Source of the DNA: Zanthoxylum bungeanum
Lineage: Eukaryota; Streptophyta; Magnoliopsida; Sapindales; Rutaceae
Reading direction: 5' to 3'
NCBI GenBank assembly: GCA_019454045.1
Contig: SKCR01034782.1
Location: 1-64,000 of the forward strand
Length of the DNA stretch: 64,000 nt
A model generated the notes under the pieces. It did not search any database and was not told the DNA's origin. It saw only the letters and a program-made list of their open reading frames with translations. Position numbers and translations under genes: made by a program. Shown here piece by piece: positions 24,451 to 36,197 of this stretch. Each line of letters opens with the position of its first letter. Position 1 is the first letter of the stretch.

Positions 24451-26685
24451 TTGAGCGCGTATGGCGAGTAATTGAACGAATATTACAAATTCAATTCTTG
24501 CCTCCCACTATTTTTCGTCGAGCCTCTAACCCTCTGTCGAGTACTCGGGAAACCGTGTTTCCTAGTGGGCTAAGATCCCGTTAAAGTATCACACAATCTT
24601 GACTTTGGCCAACAAATTGTATGATAGTTAACTAGGTAGATCTCGAAGATCAATTGGATCTCATCCAACTCCTAGATCCAGTAGGTGGACTTCCAAGTCC
24701 CAAACATATATATAATATATGCCTATATATCGAATATATACCCTAACCTTTTTCCTCTGAATCAACTAGGCCTTGGCTTTGGCACAACAAACCTAGTGAT
24801 CCCAGTCAATCGCGGACCCATTGACATGGAAGCTTCGTAATCAATGTCGATGGACAAGAAGTGGTCTTGACTTTGGCCAACAAACCACAACTTGGACACG
24901 ACACCGATATGGAACAAAGCCTCGTGATTAAAAAACACATCTTCGACGGACAAGGGCTTGACTTTGGCCAACAACCCCTGCCAATCTCGGATCTTGAGCA
25001 AGAATCACTCAATGGAAGGAAAAGACGCATGATATTTAATGAGGGATTTTCGCGTGCAAATTGGCTACCAATTTAATTATCTTTGTTAAGGTCTCATCAT
25101 CATACACCCTTAAACATGCATTCTAAATACATAATAAAGCGCATATGAAAATAAAATAATAATGATATGCGGATGGATACTTAACACATTGATCCTAGAT
25201 CAAATCTCTCACTTTCTCACTCAAGCTAGCACTTGTATTACTTCTACCCGTTACACTACACTTCTAAAGAAACCTCATTTACATTGAGGGGAATAGGTGA
25301 GAAGAGAATACAAAGGGAATAAAGGTGATAAGGTTGGACACGCAGGTCCAATTTAATAAATCGAATTATTACAACAATTTCCAAAATTTCCCACCCGACT
25401 AATATCCATCCGATATACATTATTCATTCATCACAACCACGTATTCACACACAAGCACGCTATCAATCAATCTAATCAAATTAATTAATCTGATAATTAT
25501 GTGATCATCCAATGTTCAAACAACGATTTGATTTTGTTCGAGTCAAACTCGGTTGCGAATGAGTACTCAAAGTACGAATTCTCGAATTAAATTAAACTAC
25601 GTCATTAAATCCAATTTAATATGCATTCAATTCCAATTCGTTATTTAATTCCAAATTAAATATTACATTTTACTAATAAACCTTTTACGACTTAAATTCC
25701 AAATTTAATCGTAACGCGTCTCAAAGACCGATCAACGTCCAACGTCAATTCGATTAAAGTCTAATGGGCTTTTAATTGATTTCTTAAGGTGTGGACTTTT
25801 GGTCAATTCGGGTCAATCCGAATAACCAAAATCCAATCCGGGATTTACCCCATAAGCCCATAAATCAATCTTGGCCCATTAGGCCCAATCAAAATTTAAA
25901 GGTTCATTAAGTCGCAATTGGGCTTAACGGAAGTGGTTTTGGGCCCAATTGGATCCAATCCATTTGGCCGAAACCCAACTTGATGAAATCAAGCCCAATA
26001 GGCCCAATTACAACATTAGAAGCCTAAATCCAATTTAAGGCCTAAATAACTAAATCACATCAATCCAATTCCGCAATTTAATTACCTAAAGTGCATTACA
26101 TGATTAATCACCTAAATCAATGTTTCTAAAACACTTAATTAGTCCAATCAATCATGTTAACATCATCATCACATGTCCAACACATAAATGAAAAAATCAA
26201 ACCATTACATGCTTTAATGCTCTCGGCCAAGGAGGGATTTTGTGTCCGATTTGGTTTCAATCCAATCGAACCCACAATCGACATTAAATCAACATCCTAA
26301 ATGATTTCATACACATCCAATTGTTCAAAATCAAAATATACCAAGACATTAGGGCATAATAAGATTCGGCCAATGTGAAATAATTTGGGGATTTTTGTTC
26401 AATTCAAAATCCAATCCAATTAGTTTCAAATTACCATTATCCTTAACGATTCCAACTCATCAAATGAATCAAAATCAAAAAATTCCAAGAACCCAAAATC
26501 CACATTACATTCGGCCAACATCACAAATTTGGGGAAAATTGTTCCAAACACATTTTCTTGAAATTGATCAAATCAATCTTCAATATAACATATATTAAGC
26601 ATGCTCAATCATCCAATTTCAATAAATCATGCTCAAATACAAAATACCCAATTTTAAGCCCTACATTTTCATGCTTGAACCTATA
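24451..26685 (-). other. B2 leader region with repeated CTTGACTTTGGCCAACAA
   Basis: Plus-strand copies of the motif at about 24597, 24865 and 24956, plus the CCTTGGCTTTGGCACAACAA variant at about 24771. The frame at 24762-25001 (minus) runs through these motifs but is not kept open in B1 or B3. The rest is AATT-rich. Confidence 0.6.
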
Positions 26686-26699
26686 GCTCATGATGCCAT

Positions 26700-28798
26700 T
26701 GTTAGGTTTGTTTCTAGGTCCCAAGATCAAGCAAGACATGAAAACAATGTGTGAACACATCAACGGAGGTAGCGGAATACTCACATCGATCGGTTGAGAC
26801 GATTTGAAGATGAATGAAGCACTTTGCTCACTGCCAAGGACGCCCACTGCATGCAGTTCACAGCCCTCCATTTCAGAATTTTGAGTTGTGAAACGGAGCT
26901 CCAAGCTTCGTCGGACGGATCCCGGCTCATGGGTGAACCTCCCTACCACCTTCGCATGTTTCGTAAGTGCGCTAGCACTTGAGTTTTTGCCACAAAAACT
27001 CACTCTTGCCTCCCTCATGCTCACGGTTTTGTAATGAAAACAGTGAGTGATTTTTGCCCATTGGGCGTAAGCCAAAAAGAAAGAAATGGAGAGAGATGAA
27101 GTTGTGTAATGGTTGGTCAAACCTTTTCAAAAAGGTTTATATAATTTTCAATAAAAAATACAAAGCATTTACCAAAAATAAATCAAATAAATAAAATGGT
27201 AAACACTCCCACCAACTTTCACTATTACACCTACACCCATCAACTATTCATTGTCACTTTATTAAAGTGACTTGATGTGTGTCTTTCAATCAATCAACTC
27301 AATCACATCAATCAATCACATCACTCAAAGTTGACGCTTGATGTGATGAATGATTTGACGCTTGATGTGACTTGCGTTGCCGCACTCGAATTCGAAATAC
27401 GAATGCGCTCGCAATCACACTCGGGCTCGGTTTCGTTAATTCTAAATTAACGATTTATCCGTCGCGTCATAATTAAATGATTACGCCTAGCGAATTCACT
27501 ATTCACGTCGCTAACGAATTAATTCTAAATTAATTCGTTCGCCCGAATTAAAATCTAATTTTAATTCCGCGTCGAAATCTAATTTCGTTTAATATATCGA
27601 ATATATTAATTTAATCGATTAATTCCAAATTAATCGTTATCTCTCTTCAGACGATATTTTATCCTAGATAAAATATCTCCGTAATTAATCCCAGATTAAT
27701 TTTCTCTCTCTCTCATCTAATAATCCCAGATTAATAAAAGAGTGCGAGTCATACGTCATCGGTGGATTATCGGGAAGCGACCCATGAGATCCCCGGATAA
27801 GTTGGCAGTAAGTAAATGCGGTCGTCGGAGTATCTGAATCACGTACGTACCAAGTACTACGTTCTACCGATTTACGAGACAAGGTCGGCTTCTAGCAAAG
27901 CACGAAGTCTACCCAATTCTCCGGTCATATCCATATAGAATATATAAGGATCTATATCAAGCGTAGTATACCAAGTATTGTGTATATCGGCCCAGTATCG
28001 GATAGTCACGTGCTAGGGCTGGAGCTGGATAAGTGTCTGCCCCGTCCGAAGCACATGTCGGATGTCTGGTAACTAGTCTCTATAATCGGATATACATGAC
28101 CTTGTCATAATATCCCGATGGCCGGCCAGCACTTAAGAGCACTAATACCGTATCCTACGTGACATCATCTCCAATATGACTGAAGTGATACTTCCGTCTT
28201 GAAATCACACCCAATACACTACGACTCTTTGATAAACCCAGAAGTGGTGTACGCAGAACCGGTTAAAGCCCTGTACCACCAAGACCAAAGTCTATCGATT
28301 ATCGTAAGTATTAGCGATGTAAGTCTCAGGTTAAGACTATACAAACCTACCTTGATTTCGGCCTCCCATAGACACATAGTCATAATACCAATGGGATTCC
28401 GATGGGTCTATCCAGAGCGAAGCTGTTTCCCGTACCATCGGTGAAACACGACCTCCTATCGCACTTGCATAAGTATCCGATACTTATATATATGAGAACT
28501 ATGCCGTTGTTCCCTCACAACGCACACAAGTGTAATACTAGCCTATTCCGCATTATCGATGTCCAGTATCGATAATACTCCGGCTAGGGATATTTAATGA
28601 TTAATCCTTCGGGGACTGATATTGTCTCATATCATTCTCAGTCCAGGAACTAATCATAGGGACCTCTCTTCATTATATATATCTATGGTGATCTAATCAC
28701 AAATGATGAGAGTGTAATTTCCTTGTCACATAGTTAATTTGCTACAACAACACAATGATATGTGCAAATAGTGACGCTATGGGTCATTTTATCCAACA
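26700..28798 (-). repeat. B2 5' LTR (right copy, full length)
   Basis: 2,099 bp, TGTT..AACA ends. The primer-site-like ATGGCATCATGAGC lies on the minus strand at 26686-26699. The 26605-27120 antisense frame spans the LTR edge and is not conserved. Confidence 0.88.
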
Positions 28799-28961
28799 AG
28801 TAACTCATGCTGTGAGTACTTGATAGATTTAACAATGTTCGAAATTAGTAATATAATGAAATTATATATAGTTATGTGTACGGAACCCGTACATATATTC
28901 GTATCCTTATATTTATAAAGATGAATGTATGAGAAAGAGGTAGGTGTTTGTAAGTGTATAA

Positions 28962-28968
<7 letters not shown>

Positions 28969-29000
<32 letters not shown>
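28969..29000. repeat. (TA)n microsatellite
   Basis: Uninterrupted TA dinucleotides inside solo LTR C. Confidence 0.95.
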
Positions 29001-29002
<2 letters not shown>

Positions 29003-29984
29003 AGCATGTAGATGAGAACAAGTGGTTTAAAGCATATATATTAGCAAAGATAAGCATGAGCATATAGAAGTAAATAGACATGGGTAGGTATAACCAGTAT
29101 TAAGGATTTAAGGATAGAACAAATGTTCATGAATATAATTTATTTGAGACTTGGGTTCCGGGGTTGTAGAAACTACACCATAGGGAATGAGATTAAGGTT
29201 TAAAGAATGATAAATTGTAAGGAAACGAAAAATATATGTTCTGATGCATGTGGAAAGATACAAAAATAAGAACACAAGTACATGCACAGATAAGCATAAG
29301 CATATATTTAGTAAGTGAGTATATGGTTTACAAGTATTTTAATATATGTTAATTTAAGTATGTCTGAGTGTGAGCAAAGCATAATCATGACATCTTAAGC
29401 ATATAGAACATAAGGTAAATTGCATGAAGTAATAAGAAAACTTGTATATAGTAAAAGTGTGTGTGTGTGTATTGGATTCGAGAATGGATTCAGTATGTCA
29501 ATGAGGATTGATATAATCATGGTAGCATGTATGTGATGAGTTAAACATGGTAGATAAGTATATGAAATGTACAGATAGGTTTTATGTATGCTTAGAGAAG
29601 TGCTTGTATATGAATAAACTCAGTGTGCTATAGGTATACATGACTTAACGTATGTACATGTATGATAGTATAAGAAATGCATATGCATACCTATATGTTA
29701 TGGTTTTCAGAAGTTAAGCTAAGCTAAGAATGTTTTTAAGTTTCGAAGTATTACAAAGAATTGTTTTCAAATGTTTTTGACAGAGATGTTCCTTACAGTT
29801 GAGTTTGAGATTTGACTTAAGTTTTTAAAAGTTTAATTGCAGTTTTATGTTTTCGGGGCATGAGGTAAAAACTCACCCCAGTATGTAACTTGAGATATAG
29901 TTAGAATTGACGGATTCAGAGACATGTGCACATATAGAGAGTCAAGATGACGGCTTAGGTTCGTGTACCTGCACTCTAGTGGTG

Positions 29985-30345
29985 GCTATGTCCAGTTGAG
30001 TCGTTTTCCCGGACATGAGGCTCTATGTTCAGTTGAGTCGTTATCCTGGGCATAGGGCACCATCAGTTTCAGAGATGCCCAGTTGAGTCGTTTTCATGGG
30101 TATAGAGCAGTTTTCAGTTTTCAGATTCAGCCTTTCAGTACAAGATTTCAGACAAGCTTTCAGATTTCAGATTTCAAACAGTTTCAGATTTTCAGTAGAC
30201 AGTTTTCAAATTATCAGTATATAATTTTCAAAAGTCGGATTTTAGTAAACAGTTCTCAGAGACATAGAGTACACCCAGATGAGTCATTTTCCTTGAGCGT
30301 TTTCCTGGACGTAGAGCAGTTTTTAGTTTTCAGATACAATTTACA
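29985..30345 (+). repeat. Degenerate minisatellite in C (CAGTTGAGTCGTTTTCCTGG)
   Basis: At least three to four copies of CAGTTGAGTCGTT.TCC.GG.CATAGAGC, separated by variable spacers, then TTTTCAGTTTTCAGA-type repeats. The same unit recurs in D at 39985-40185 with TTATGG for CGTTTT. Confidence 0.8.
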
Positions 30346-31797
30346 GTTTTGAAATATAGTTTTCAATTTTCAGTTACAGTTTTCAGAAAGAGCTTTTCTA
30401 TAAAGAAAAAAATAAGATATAGTTTTCAGCAAAAGTTCTTCAGAAAGGGTTCTCAAAAAGCATTTCTAAGAGCATAACATGTTAAAATATAGTATGGTTA
30501 CAAATCTTGCATATAAATTAAGTAAACTAGTGATTCATCTTAGATGCGTATAGTTGATGTTAAGGCATGACGGCATGACCACATTCATATAAGTATATGA
30601 CTGATGTTTATATGTATTGTATGTTTACATACAATGAGTTTTGTTCCAGAGAGCATTGAGGTAGGATAACTTGACTCTATGTATATATATGGGTACATGA
30701 TTGATAGTAATTGTGAATAAAAATGATATTTTAAATTACCGATTTGATGATATTTCAATGAAAAAAGGGAAAGAAAACTATAATAAGTATTCTAACCTAA
30801 CTAACGGAGGATGAATAAGGTAGATGAAAGATAGCTGAGTAGCACAGTAGTAAAAACATCAAGAGTTTTGAAAAAGTTGTTGTTGATATAGAAACTTGAC
30901 ACGTATATATGAACGTATGCAAATATAACTAGTAAGTAGAACATGAGATTTGTGTGATTAGACGAAAGGAGTTTTAATAATGACATGGTTTTCAGTAGTA
31001 TGAAAACTTGATGTATATGTGTATATGTATTAAGACGATTAATTTATAAACGTTAAACAGAATTCAAGTATGTGAGTAATCAGATAAAAGATTAGAAGCA
31101 TGTAATATGTTTGGGATATAATGAAATATCATAATAAGCAAGTAAGTACTAAGATATCGAGTAGTGCAGCAGAAGCGTGATAGATGCTTGTTATTGTAGA
31201 TTCTAAATATAAGTTAAAGTATATGTGTGATCAGAAAAAAAAAAGGTGGATTTAAGAGTAATGTGTTTCTGAAATAGATAAGAATTGTGCAGTTAATTCA
31301 GAATTTATAAATATTTGCATGGTTACTAACTGAGTCATTATGACTCACACCACACCAGTTTGTAATTTTGTAGGTCAGTAGCAATCATATAGATCCAGCA
31401 GCATTTCGGTGAAGATTTTGAAGACAGTGGATCACCCCAATTGCAGTCAAGAGAGTATTTGAGTCTTGGGTCGAGTTATGGTTCCTCAGGCCCTTTGTAT
31501 TGTATTTGCATTTGTAACATATAAGTAAGAGTTATGTAATAGTATAGTTTTATTTTGAGCCCTGGCCGGAGGCCAAGTGATTTGCTTTTTTTCATTGAGT
31601 TCAGGCCTGAGGCCTTGATGTTGAAATACCGACCTAAGGTCAAGATTTGATGATTATGTTGTATTTGGTGCTGGCTATAAGCCAGGTTTCATGATGTTCT
31701 GCATACATCATGCCGAATTTTCATTAGAATTAGAGGCTTATGGAGATGGGTTTCCTGTCTCCTGCCGGTAGCATCCTGGCCTAGGTGGGATGTTACA

Positions 31798-31802
31798 CTA
31801 TG
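31798..31802 (+). other. Target-site duplication of C (right)
   Basis: CTATG, identical to 17875-17879. Confidence 0.88.
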
Positions 31803-32420
31803 TATGAGGCCTGACATATTTTCGGCGTCAGTGTGACTAGCCGATATCAATCTGATCCAGGTAATAATCATTCGACAGTCGTGAAACATATCTTGAAATA
31901 TCTTAAGGGTATTAAGAATAAGTTAATGATATATGGAGAAAATAAGCTACAAGTTAAGGGTTATACAGACTCCGACTTCTAGGGAGATTTAGATGATAGA
32001 AAGTCTATATCTGGATACATATTTACCCTTAATGGTGGTGCGGTTAGTTGGTGATGTTCAAAGCAATGCTCAACAGCTGATTCCACCACTGAGTGGAATT
32101 TATAGCGGCTTCAGAAGTTGCTAAAGTTATTGTTTGGATTAGAAATTTTATCACAGAACTTGGCATTATGCCTAATATTACGAATTTAATCTCACTCTAC
32201 TGTAATAATAGCGGAGCCATTACGCAAGCTAAAAAGACAAGTGTGCATTCCAAGTCTAAACAAGTGTAAATGAAATATCGTGTAATTAGAGAAATTATTG
32301 AACAAAAATACATAGTGGTTTTGAAGGTTCAATTACTAGACAACATAACAGATCTGCTTACTAAAGCCTTACCTCCTAAGTTATTCGATAAACATATGGA
32401 GGAGATGGGATTGTGGTACC
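31803..32420 (+). pseudogene. Copia RT end and RNase H relic of element A
   Basis: Continues the RT relic after the second CTATG. Readable parts: GYTDSDF (first RNase H Asp) followed by a stop, then DDRKSISGYIFTLNGGAVSW, TADST, and an open C-terminal piece (32270-32420) with YRVIREIIEQKYIVVLKV and NITDLLTKALPPKLFDKHME, the usual copia pol end. A TGA replaces a Trp after GGAVSW. Confidence 0.8.
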
Positions 32421-32451
32421 ATAAAGATTGGAACGAAGCAGTAGGAGTTGG

Positions 32452-32942
32452 AGTTGGTTCTTGGAGCCCTATGTGAACAATGTATTATATATTTTATATT
32501 TATTAATAAAATAATTTCATTTTCATTTCGTACCTTATTAATGGTATTGTCATTTTGTTTCAGATGGTTGACGTATAAATATGCTAAGAATGACATCGAC
32601 CTTAGAATAGTCATGTAGTAATAATAATGGACACTAGGTGGTCCGACATTATGATAATATTACTATTATAAATTATTCTTAAAGTAAATATTTTTAGCCA
32701 TTGGTTTTGAAATATAGTCGAATTCCTATAACCTAGAAGACTAGCACATGTCGTATATTGGAATTGAAGTTCTAATAATTTAACCTGATGTACCTTGAGC
32801 TTTGGAAGCTCGTATAGACGCGTGGGTATTGGTTGGACCGAATACTGAATGACTCACAGGTGATTCCTAATAGTTGAAAATACATACCACTGTCAATAGG
32901 AATCTTCTCGAGTCAAGTAGTATATGTAATCATGTGACTCTA
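32452..32942 (+). repeat. 3' LTR of element A, truncated
   Basis: Matches the first ~490 bp of the 5' LTR (1401-1895) with clear divergence, so the insertion is old. The match stops at TGACTCTAG (TGACTATAG in the 5' LTR). The remaining ~2 kb is missing, and a LOG-like gene fragment begins at once. Confidence 0.8.
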
Positions 32943-32944
32943 GT

Positions 32945-33208
32945 ACTAAACCAAAATTTATTAAGACTGCAAAAGAATTGGATAGAGTTATGACGAAAAG
33001 AAACTTGCACTTAATATATGGCTGTGACAATCTTGGATTGATAGGACATGTTTCAAAGGCCATTGAAGAAGGAGGTAGTCAAGTTTTAGGAATCATCCCT
33101 AAAATTTTAGCATAAAAAAATCTCATCGGAAAATCAAATGGAGAAAAATACATTGTCTCAGATATGTCCGAAAGACTCACTGAAATGATTATTCATACCG
33201 ACACTTTT
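32945..33208 (+). pseudogene. LOG-family (cytokinin nucleotide phosphoribohydrolase) fragment
   Basis: One frame reads TAKELDRVMTKRNLHLIYG, then NLGLIGHVSKAIEEGGSQ, VLGIIPKILA, a TAA stop, then GEKYIVSDMSERLTEMIIHTD. This follows the LOG (LONELY GUY) family, which converts cytokinin nucleotides to active free bases, from about residue 30 to 120. The glycine-rich GGGNLGLMG region is changed to GCDNLGLIG. The PGGxGT(L)xE catalytic motif is missing because the sequence ends where F begins (TGTAACG at 33209). No introns are visible between these blocks, although plant LOG genes usually have several exons, hinting at a retrocopy. A LOG10-type relative seems closest (SKS/SQVLGIIPKALAE pattern); this is from memory of the family. 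Confidence 0.75.
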
Positions 33209-34153
33209 TGTAACGACTGGTAGTTTTTACTATTGCCTACAGTAATACCATTATGTACGAGGCGAAGGCATGTAAAATGGATTATATTGAGACTTGAATT
33301 TATTCATGGAACAACTTTGGGAAACATCGGTAAAATTCTCGAAGTCCCGGAATGAAACTGTACGGTATTCTCTTTGGACAGCCCATAGTTTTTCGGGCGT
33401 AATATTTTCATACGATCTCCGATTTTTATGAACTTTATATCATTATAAATATGAGATCGAGACCTACTACTTCTGCGTTGAATATTTTTCCAAAATCGTA
33501 CCATAAATAAACCAACAATGTAAGTCAAAATTCAAAATGAATAGTGATTTCAGGTCTAAATGGAAGATTCTTAAATATTCCATAAATCTCTACATTTTTC
33601 TTCAATTTTCAAAATATCTTTTGACACCACTATATAAATGAGTCACTATTTACTAATTCAAAGGAAAAATAAAGAAAATAAAATGAATAAAAGAGGAAAA
33701 ATGAAAAAGAAAGGAGAAGGAGAATGCAGTAACCGAAAGGGAGAAGAAGAAGAAAGAAAAAGAAGGAAGAATAATAAGAAGAAGAAGAAGAAAGAGAAAA
33801 GAAGAAGAAAAGAAAGAAAAGACTTAGAAAATGTAAGCAACCTAAATTTCATTTAAATGATGAATTTGATGATTTGATGCTTGTATTATGTTGAGAACAT
33901 GAATGTGATGATGATTGTATGATTTCTTTATTTTGAAAAAATGGAAATGTGATAAACCCCAACATGTTAAGTTTGGGTATGATATGGTAAAGAATGTAAT
34001 ATAGATTGGAAGATTGAATTGATTGATAAATTTAAGGGTTTGATGTATATTAAAATGAGTGAAAGATGAGGTATTGAATATTAGTTTTGATATGGAAGTA
34101 AAAAATGGGTTGTGGAGTTGGATGATTGAATTTGGAAAGTTTAGAGAATTATT
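33209..34153 (+). mobile_element. Element F: start of a C-related LTR, interrupted by B3
   Basis: Begins TGTAACGACTGG directly after the LOG relic. It shares with C the block TTCTGCGTTGAATATTTTTCCAAAATCG (33470) and a purine-rich tract at a similar place. It ends where B3 starts. The far end is not in the window, so no target duplication can be checked. The frame at 33638-33856 is a translation of the purine repeat, not a gene. Confidence 0.55.
33712..33830 (+). repeat. GAA/AGA-rich low-complexity tract
   Basis: About 120 bases almost purely purine on the plus strand. Confidence 0.9.
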
Positions 34154-36197
34154 TGTTGAGTTTCTACTATAGTTCTGGGATCAATTCAAGCAATGAAATC
34201 AATGTGAATACAATAAAGAAGTATGGCAGAATCATACTTACATTGATCGGCTTTCCGATGCGTCGAACATTTTCTTCCTCCAAGGTGCTCACGGTCAAGC
34301 TCTTCTTTGTTGTCCATGGTTTGTCTCCAAGCTCCAAGCTTTATTTGGTGATTCCATGCTCATGGGAAAGGTTTCCCTATCACCTTTGTATGCCCTCTTT
34401 ATGTGCTAGCATTGGAAAGATTTGCCACAAATCTTCCTTTTTTTTCTTCTATTTTCGGCCTAGCCAAGAAAATGGAGAAGAGATAGTATTTTGGCCCTTG
34501 GCCGAATGGAGAAGTGAAGAAGCAAGGCCCTTGGCCGAATCATGTGTAGAGAGAGAGAGAGATGAATTATGTGTGTTGTAATCTAATACCAAAATTTAAA
34601 AGTCAAAATCCAATATAATAAATAGTAAATGTCTTTCAAATATCACATTTGAGTGTTTAACACTCATCCATCAACTTCTATCACTATTCACATCAATCAA
34701 TGATGACAAGCATCACTTCACTCAAAGTGATGTGACTTATATCACTTGATTGACTAGTTATTTGACGCTAGATGTGACTTGTGGGCCCCACTCGATTCGA
34801 AATGTGAGCGGCCCCGCAAACACTCCCGGGCTCGGGTTCGTTAATTCCGAATTAACGAATTTTTCGTTGCGAAGTAATTAAATCAAATTTAATTAAATAA
34901 TTATGCCTAGCAAAATTACTATTCACGTCGCTTACGAATTAATTCTAAATTAACTCATTCGCCCGAATTAAAATCTAATTTTAATTTCGGGTCGAAAACT
35001 AATTTCATTTAATATATCGAATATATTATTTTATTGATTAATTCCAAATTAATCGTTCTCTCTCTTTAAATATTATTTTATCCCAGATAAAATATCTTCG
35101 TAATTAATCCTAGATTAATTTTCTCTCTCATCTAATTAATCCCAGATTAATAATGTGCTAGTCATACGTCATTGGTGAATCTTCGGAAACGACCCATGAG
35201 ATCCTCAGATATGTTGGCAGTAAATCCGGTCGTCGGACTATCCGAACACGTACGTACCTAGTACTACATTTTTACTCATTTACAAGACATGGTTGGCTTC
35301 TAGAAAAGCACCGTGCCTACTCAATTCTTCAGAAATATTCTTAAAGGAATATTATAATCTATATCAGGCGTAGTATACGTAGTATTGCGTATTGCGATCC
35401 AGTATCGTATGTTCACGTACAAGGCCTGGGGCTGGAATAGTGTCTGCCTCATACGAAGCACATATCAGATGTCTGGTAACTAGTCTCTATAATCGGATAA
35501 ACATGACCTAGTCATATTATCCCGATGACTGCAGTACTTAAGAGTACTAGTTCCGTATCCTACGTGATCAGCATCTCCACTATAACTGAAGTGATACTTC
35601 CATCTTGACATCACACCCAATACACTACGATTCTCAATATACCCAGAAGAGGCATACACAGAATCTGTTAAAGCCCTGGACGACTAAAACCAAAGTATAT
35701 TGATTGTCGCAAGTATTAGCGGTGCAAGTCTCAGGTTAAGACCAAATACACCTACCCTGATTCGGACTTCCATAGACACATAGTTATACTACCAATGGAA
35801 TTCCGATGGGTCTATCCAGAGCAAAGCTGTTTTCCGTACCATCGGTCAACACAACCAACTATCACACTTGCATAAGTATCCAATACTTAAACATATGAGA
35901 ACTATATCGTTATGCTCCTACAACGCGCACAAGTGTAATACTAGTCTATTCCGCATTATCGATGTCCAATCTCGATAATACTACGACTAGGGATATTTAA
36001 TGATTAAACCTTCGTGGATTGATACTGTCTCATATCATCTCAATCCGGAACTAATCATAAGGACTTTTATCATTTATATATCTTGGTAATCCAATTACAA
36101 ATGATAAAAAAGCAATTTCCTTTGTCACGTAGTTAATTTGTACAACAACACCATGATCTGTACAAATAGTGATGCTATGGGTCATAATTGTCCAACA
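34154..36197 (-). repeat. B3 3' LTR
   Basis: 2,044 bp; minus-strand start TGTTGGACAATTATGACCC. The 151-codon plus frame at 34126-34581 spans the LTR edge and is antisense to it. TTGGCCGAA motifs occur near 34500. Confidence 0.85.

Larger units (their letters stand above)
19327..28798 (-). mobile_element. Element B2: B-family retrotransposon, minus strand, inside C
   Basis: 9,472 bp flanked by the exact duplication AGTAA (19322-19326 and 28799-28803). Same family as B1, same orientation, PPT at 20917 and primer-like site near 26686. The two LTRs differ greatly in length (1,590 versus 2,099 bp) because the left one has an internal deletion. The internal region keeps only broken pol pieces. Confidence 0.88.
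17880..31797. mobile_element. Element C: long solo LTR, gypsy-like, split by B2
   Basis: Starts TGTAACATCCC and ends GGGATGTTACA, a perfect 11-bp inverted repeat with TG..CA ends, flanked by the exact duplication CTATG. Without B2 it is about 4.44 kb. It has no internal coding region or primer site, so a solo LTR left by LTR-LTR recombination fits best. The terminal sequence resembles long LTRs of plant Ty3/gypsy chromoviruses (Tekay/Del type); that assignment is from family knowledge and not proven here. A related 3.56-kb copy (D) is at 37705-41259. Confidence 0.75.
28799..31797 (+). repeat. Right part of solo LTR C
   Basis: Starts with the AGTAA duplication of B2. It contains a (TA)n run at 28969-29000, a CGGGGCATGAGGTAAAA block near 29854 shared with D (39857), a degenerate minisatellite at 29985-30345, and a purine/AT-rich stretch. 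It ends with the GGCCTGAGGCC-type repeats near 31560-31660 and GGGATGTTACA. No coding domain. Confidence 0.75.
1401..32942 (+). mobile_element. Element A: old nested-into Ty1/copia retrotransposon
   Basis: Plus-strand copia element with 5' LTR (1401-3926), primer-binding site, gag, protease, integrase, reverse transcriptase and RNase H in copia order, then a truncated 3' LTR (32452-32942). It is interrupted by B1 (6562-16501 plus TSD) and by C (17880-31797 plus TSD, itself holding B2). Removing these leaves about 7.7 kb, a normal size for a copia element lacking most of its 3' LTR. Every coding domain carries stop codons or frameshifts, so it is dead. The 3' LTR stops next to the LOG relic, so the right-hand target duplication cannot be seen. 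Confidence 0.85.

Noticed and set aside
26605..27120. 171-codon minus frame, with a shorter twin at 19341-19748
   Set aside because: Crosses the end of the B2 LTR into the leader; the duplicate copy in the other LTR is shifted, so the frame is not maintained.
17880..31797. Cut-and-paste DNA transposon because of perfect 11-bp inverted ends
   Set aside because: TG..CA ends, 5-bp duplication, LTR-like inner blocks and a second copy (D) with non-identical ends fit an LTR better.
33638..33856. Lysine/glutamate-rich 72-codon frame and its phenylalanine-rich antisense frame
   Set aside because: Pure translation of a GAA/AGA simple repeat.
34126..34581. 151-codon plus-strand frame
   Set aside because: Spans the edge of the B3 LTR and runs antisense to it; the other B LTRs have frame breaks here and no protein family fits.
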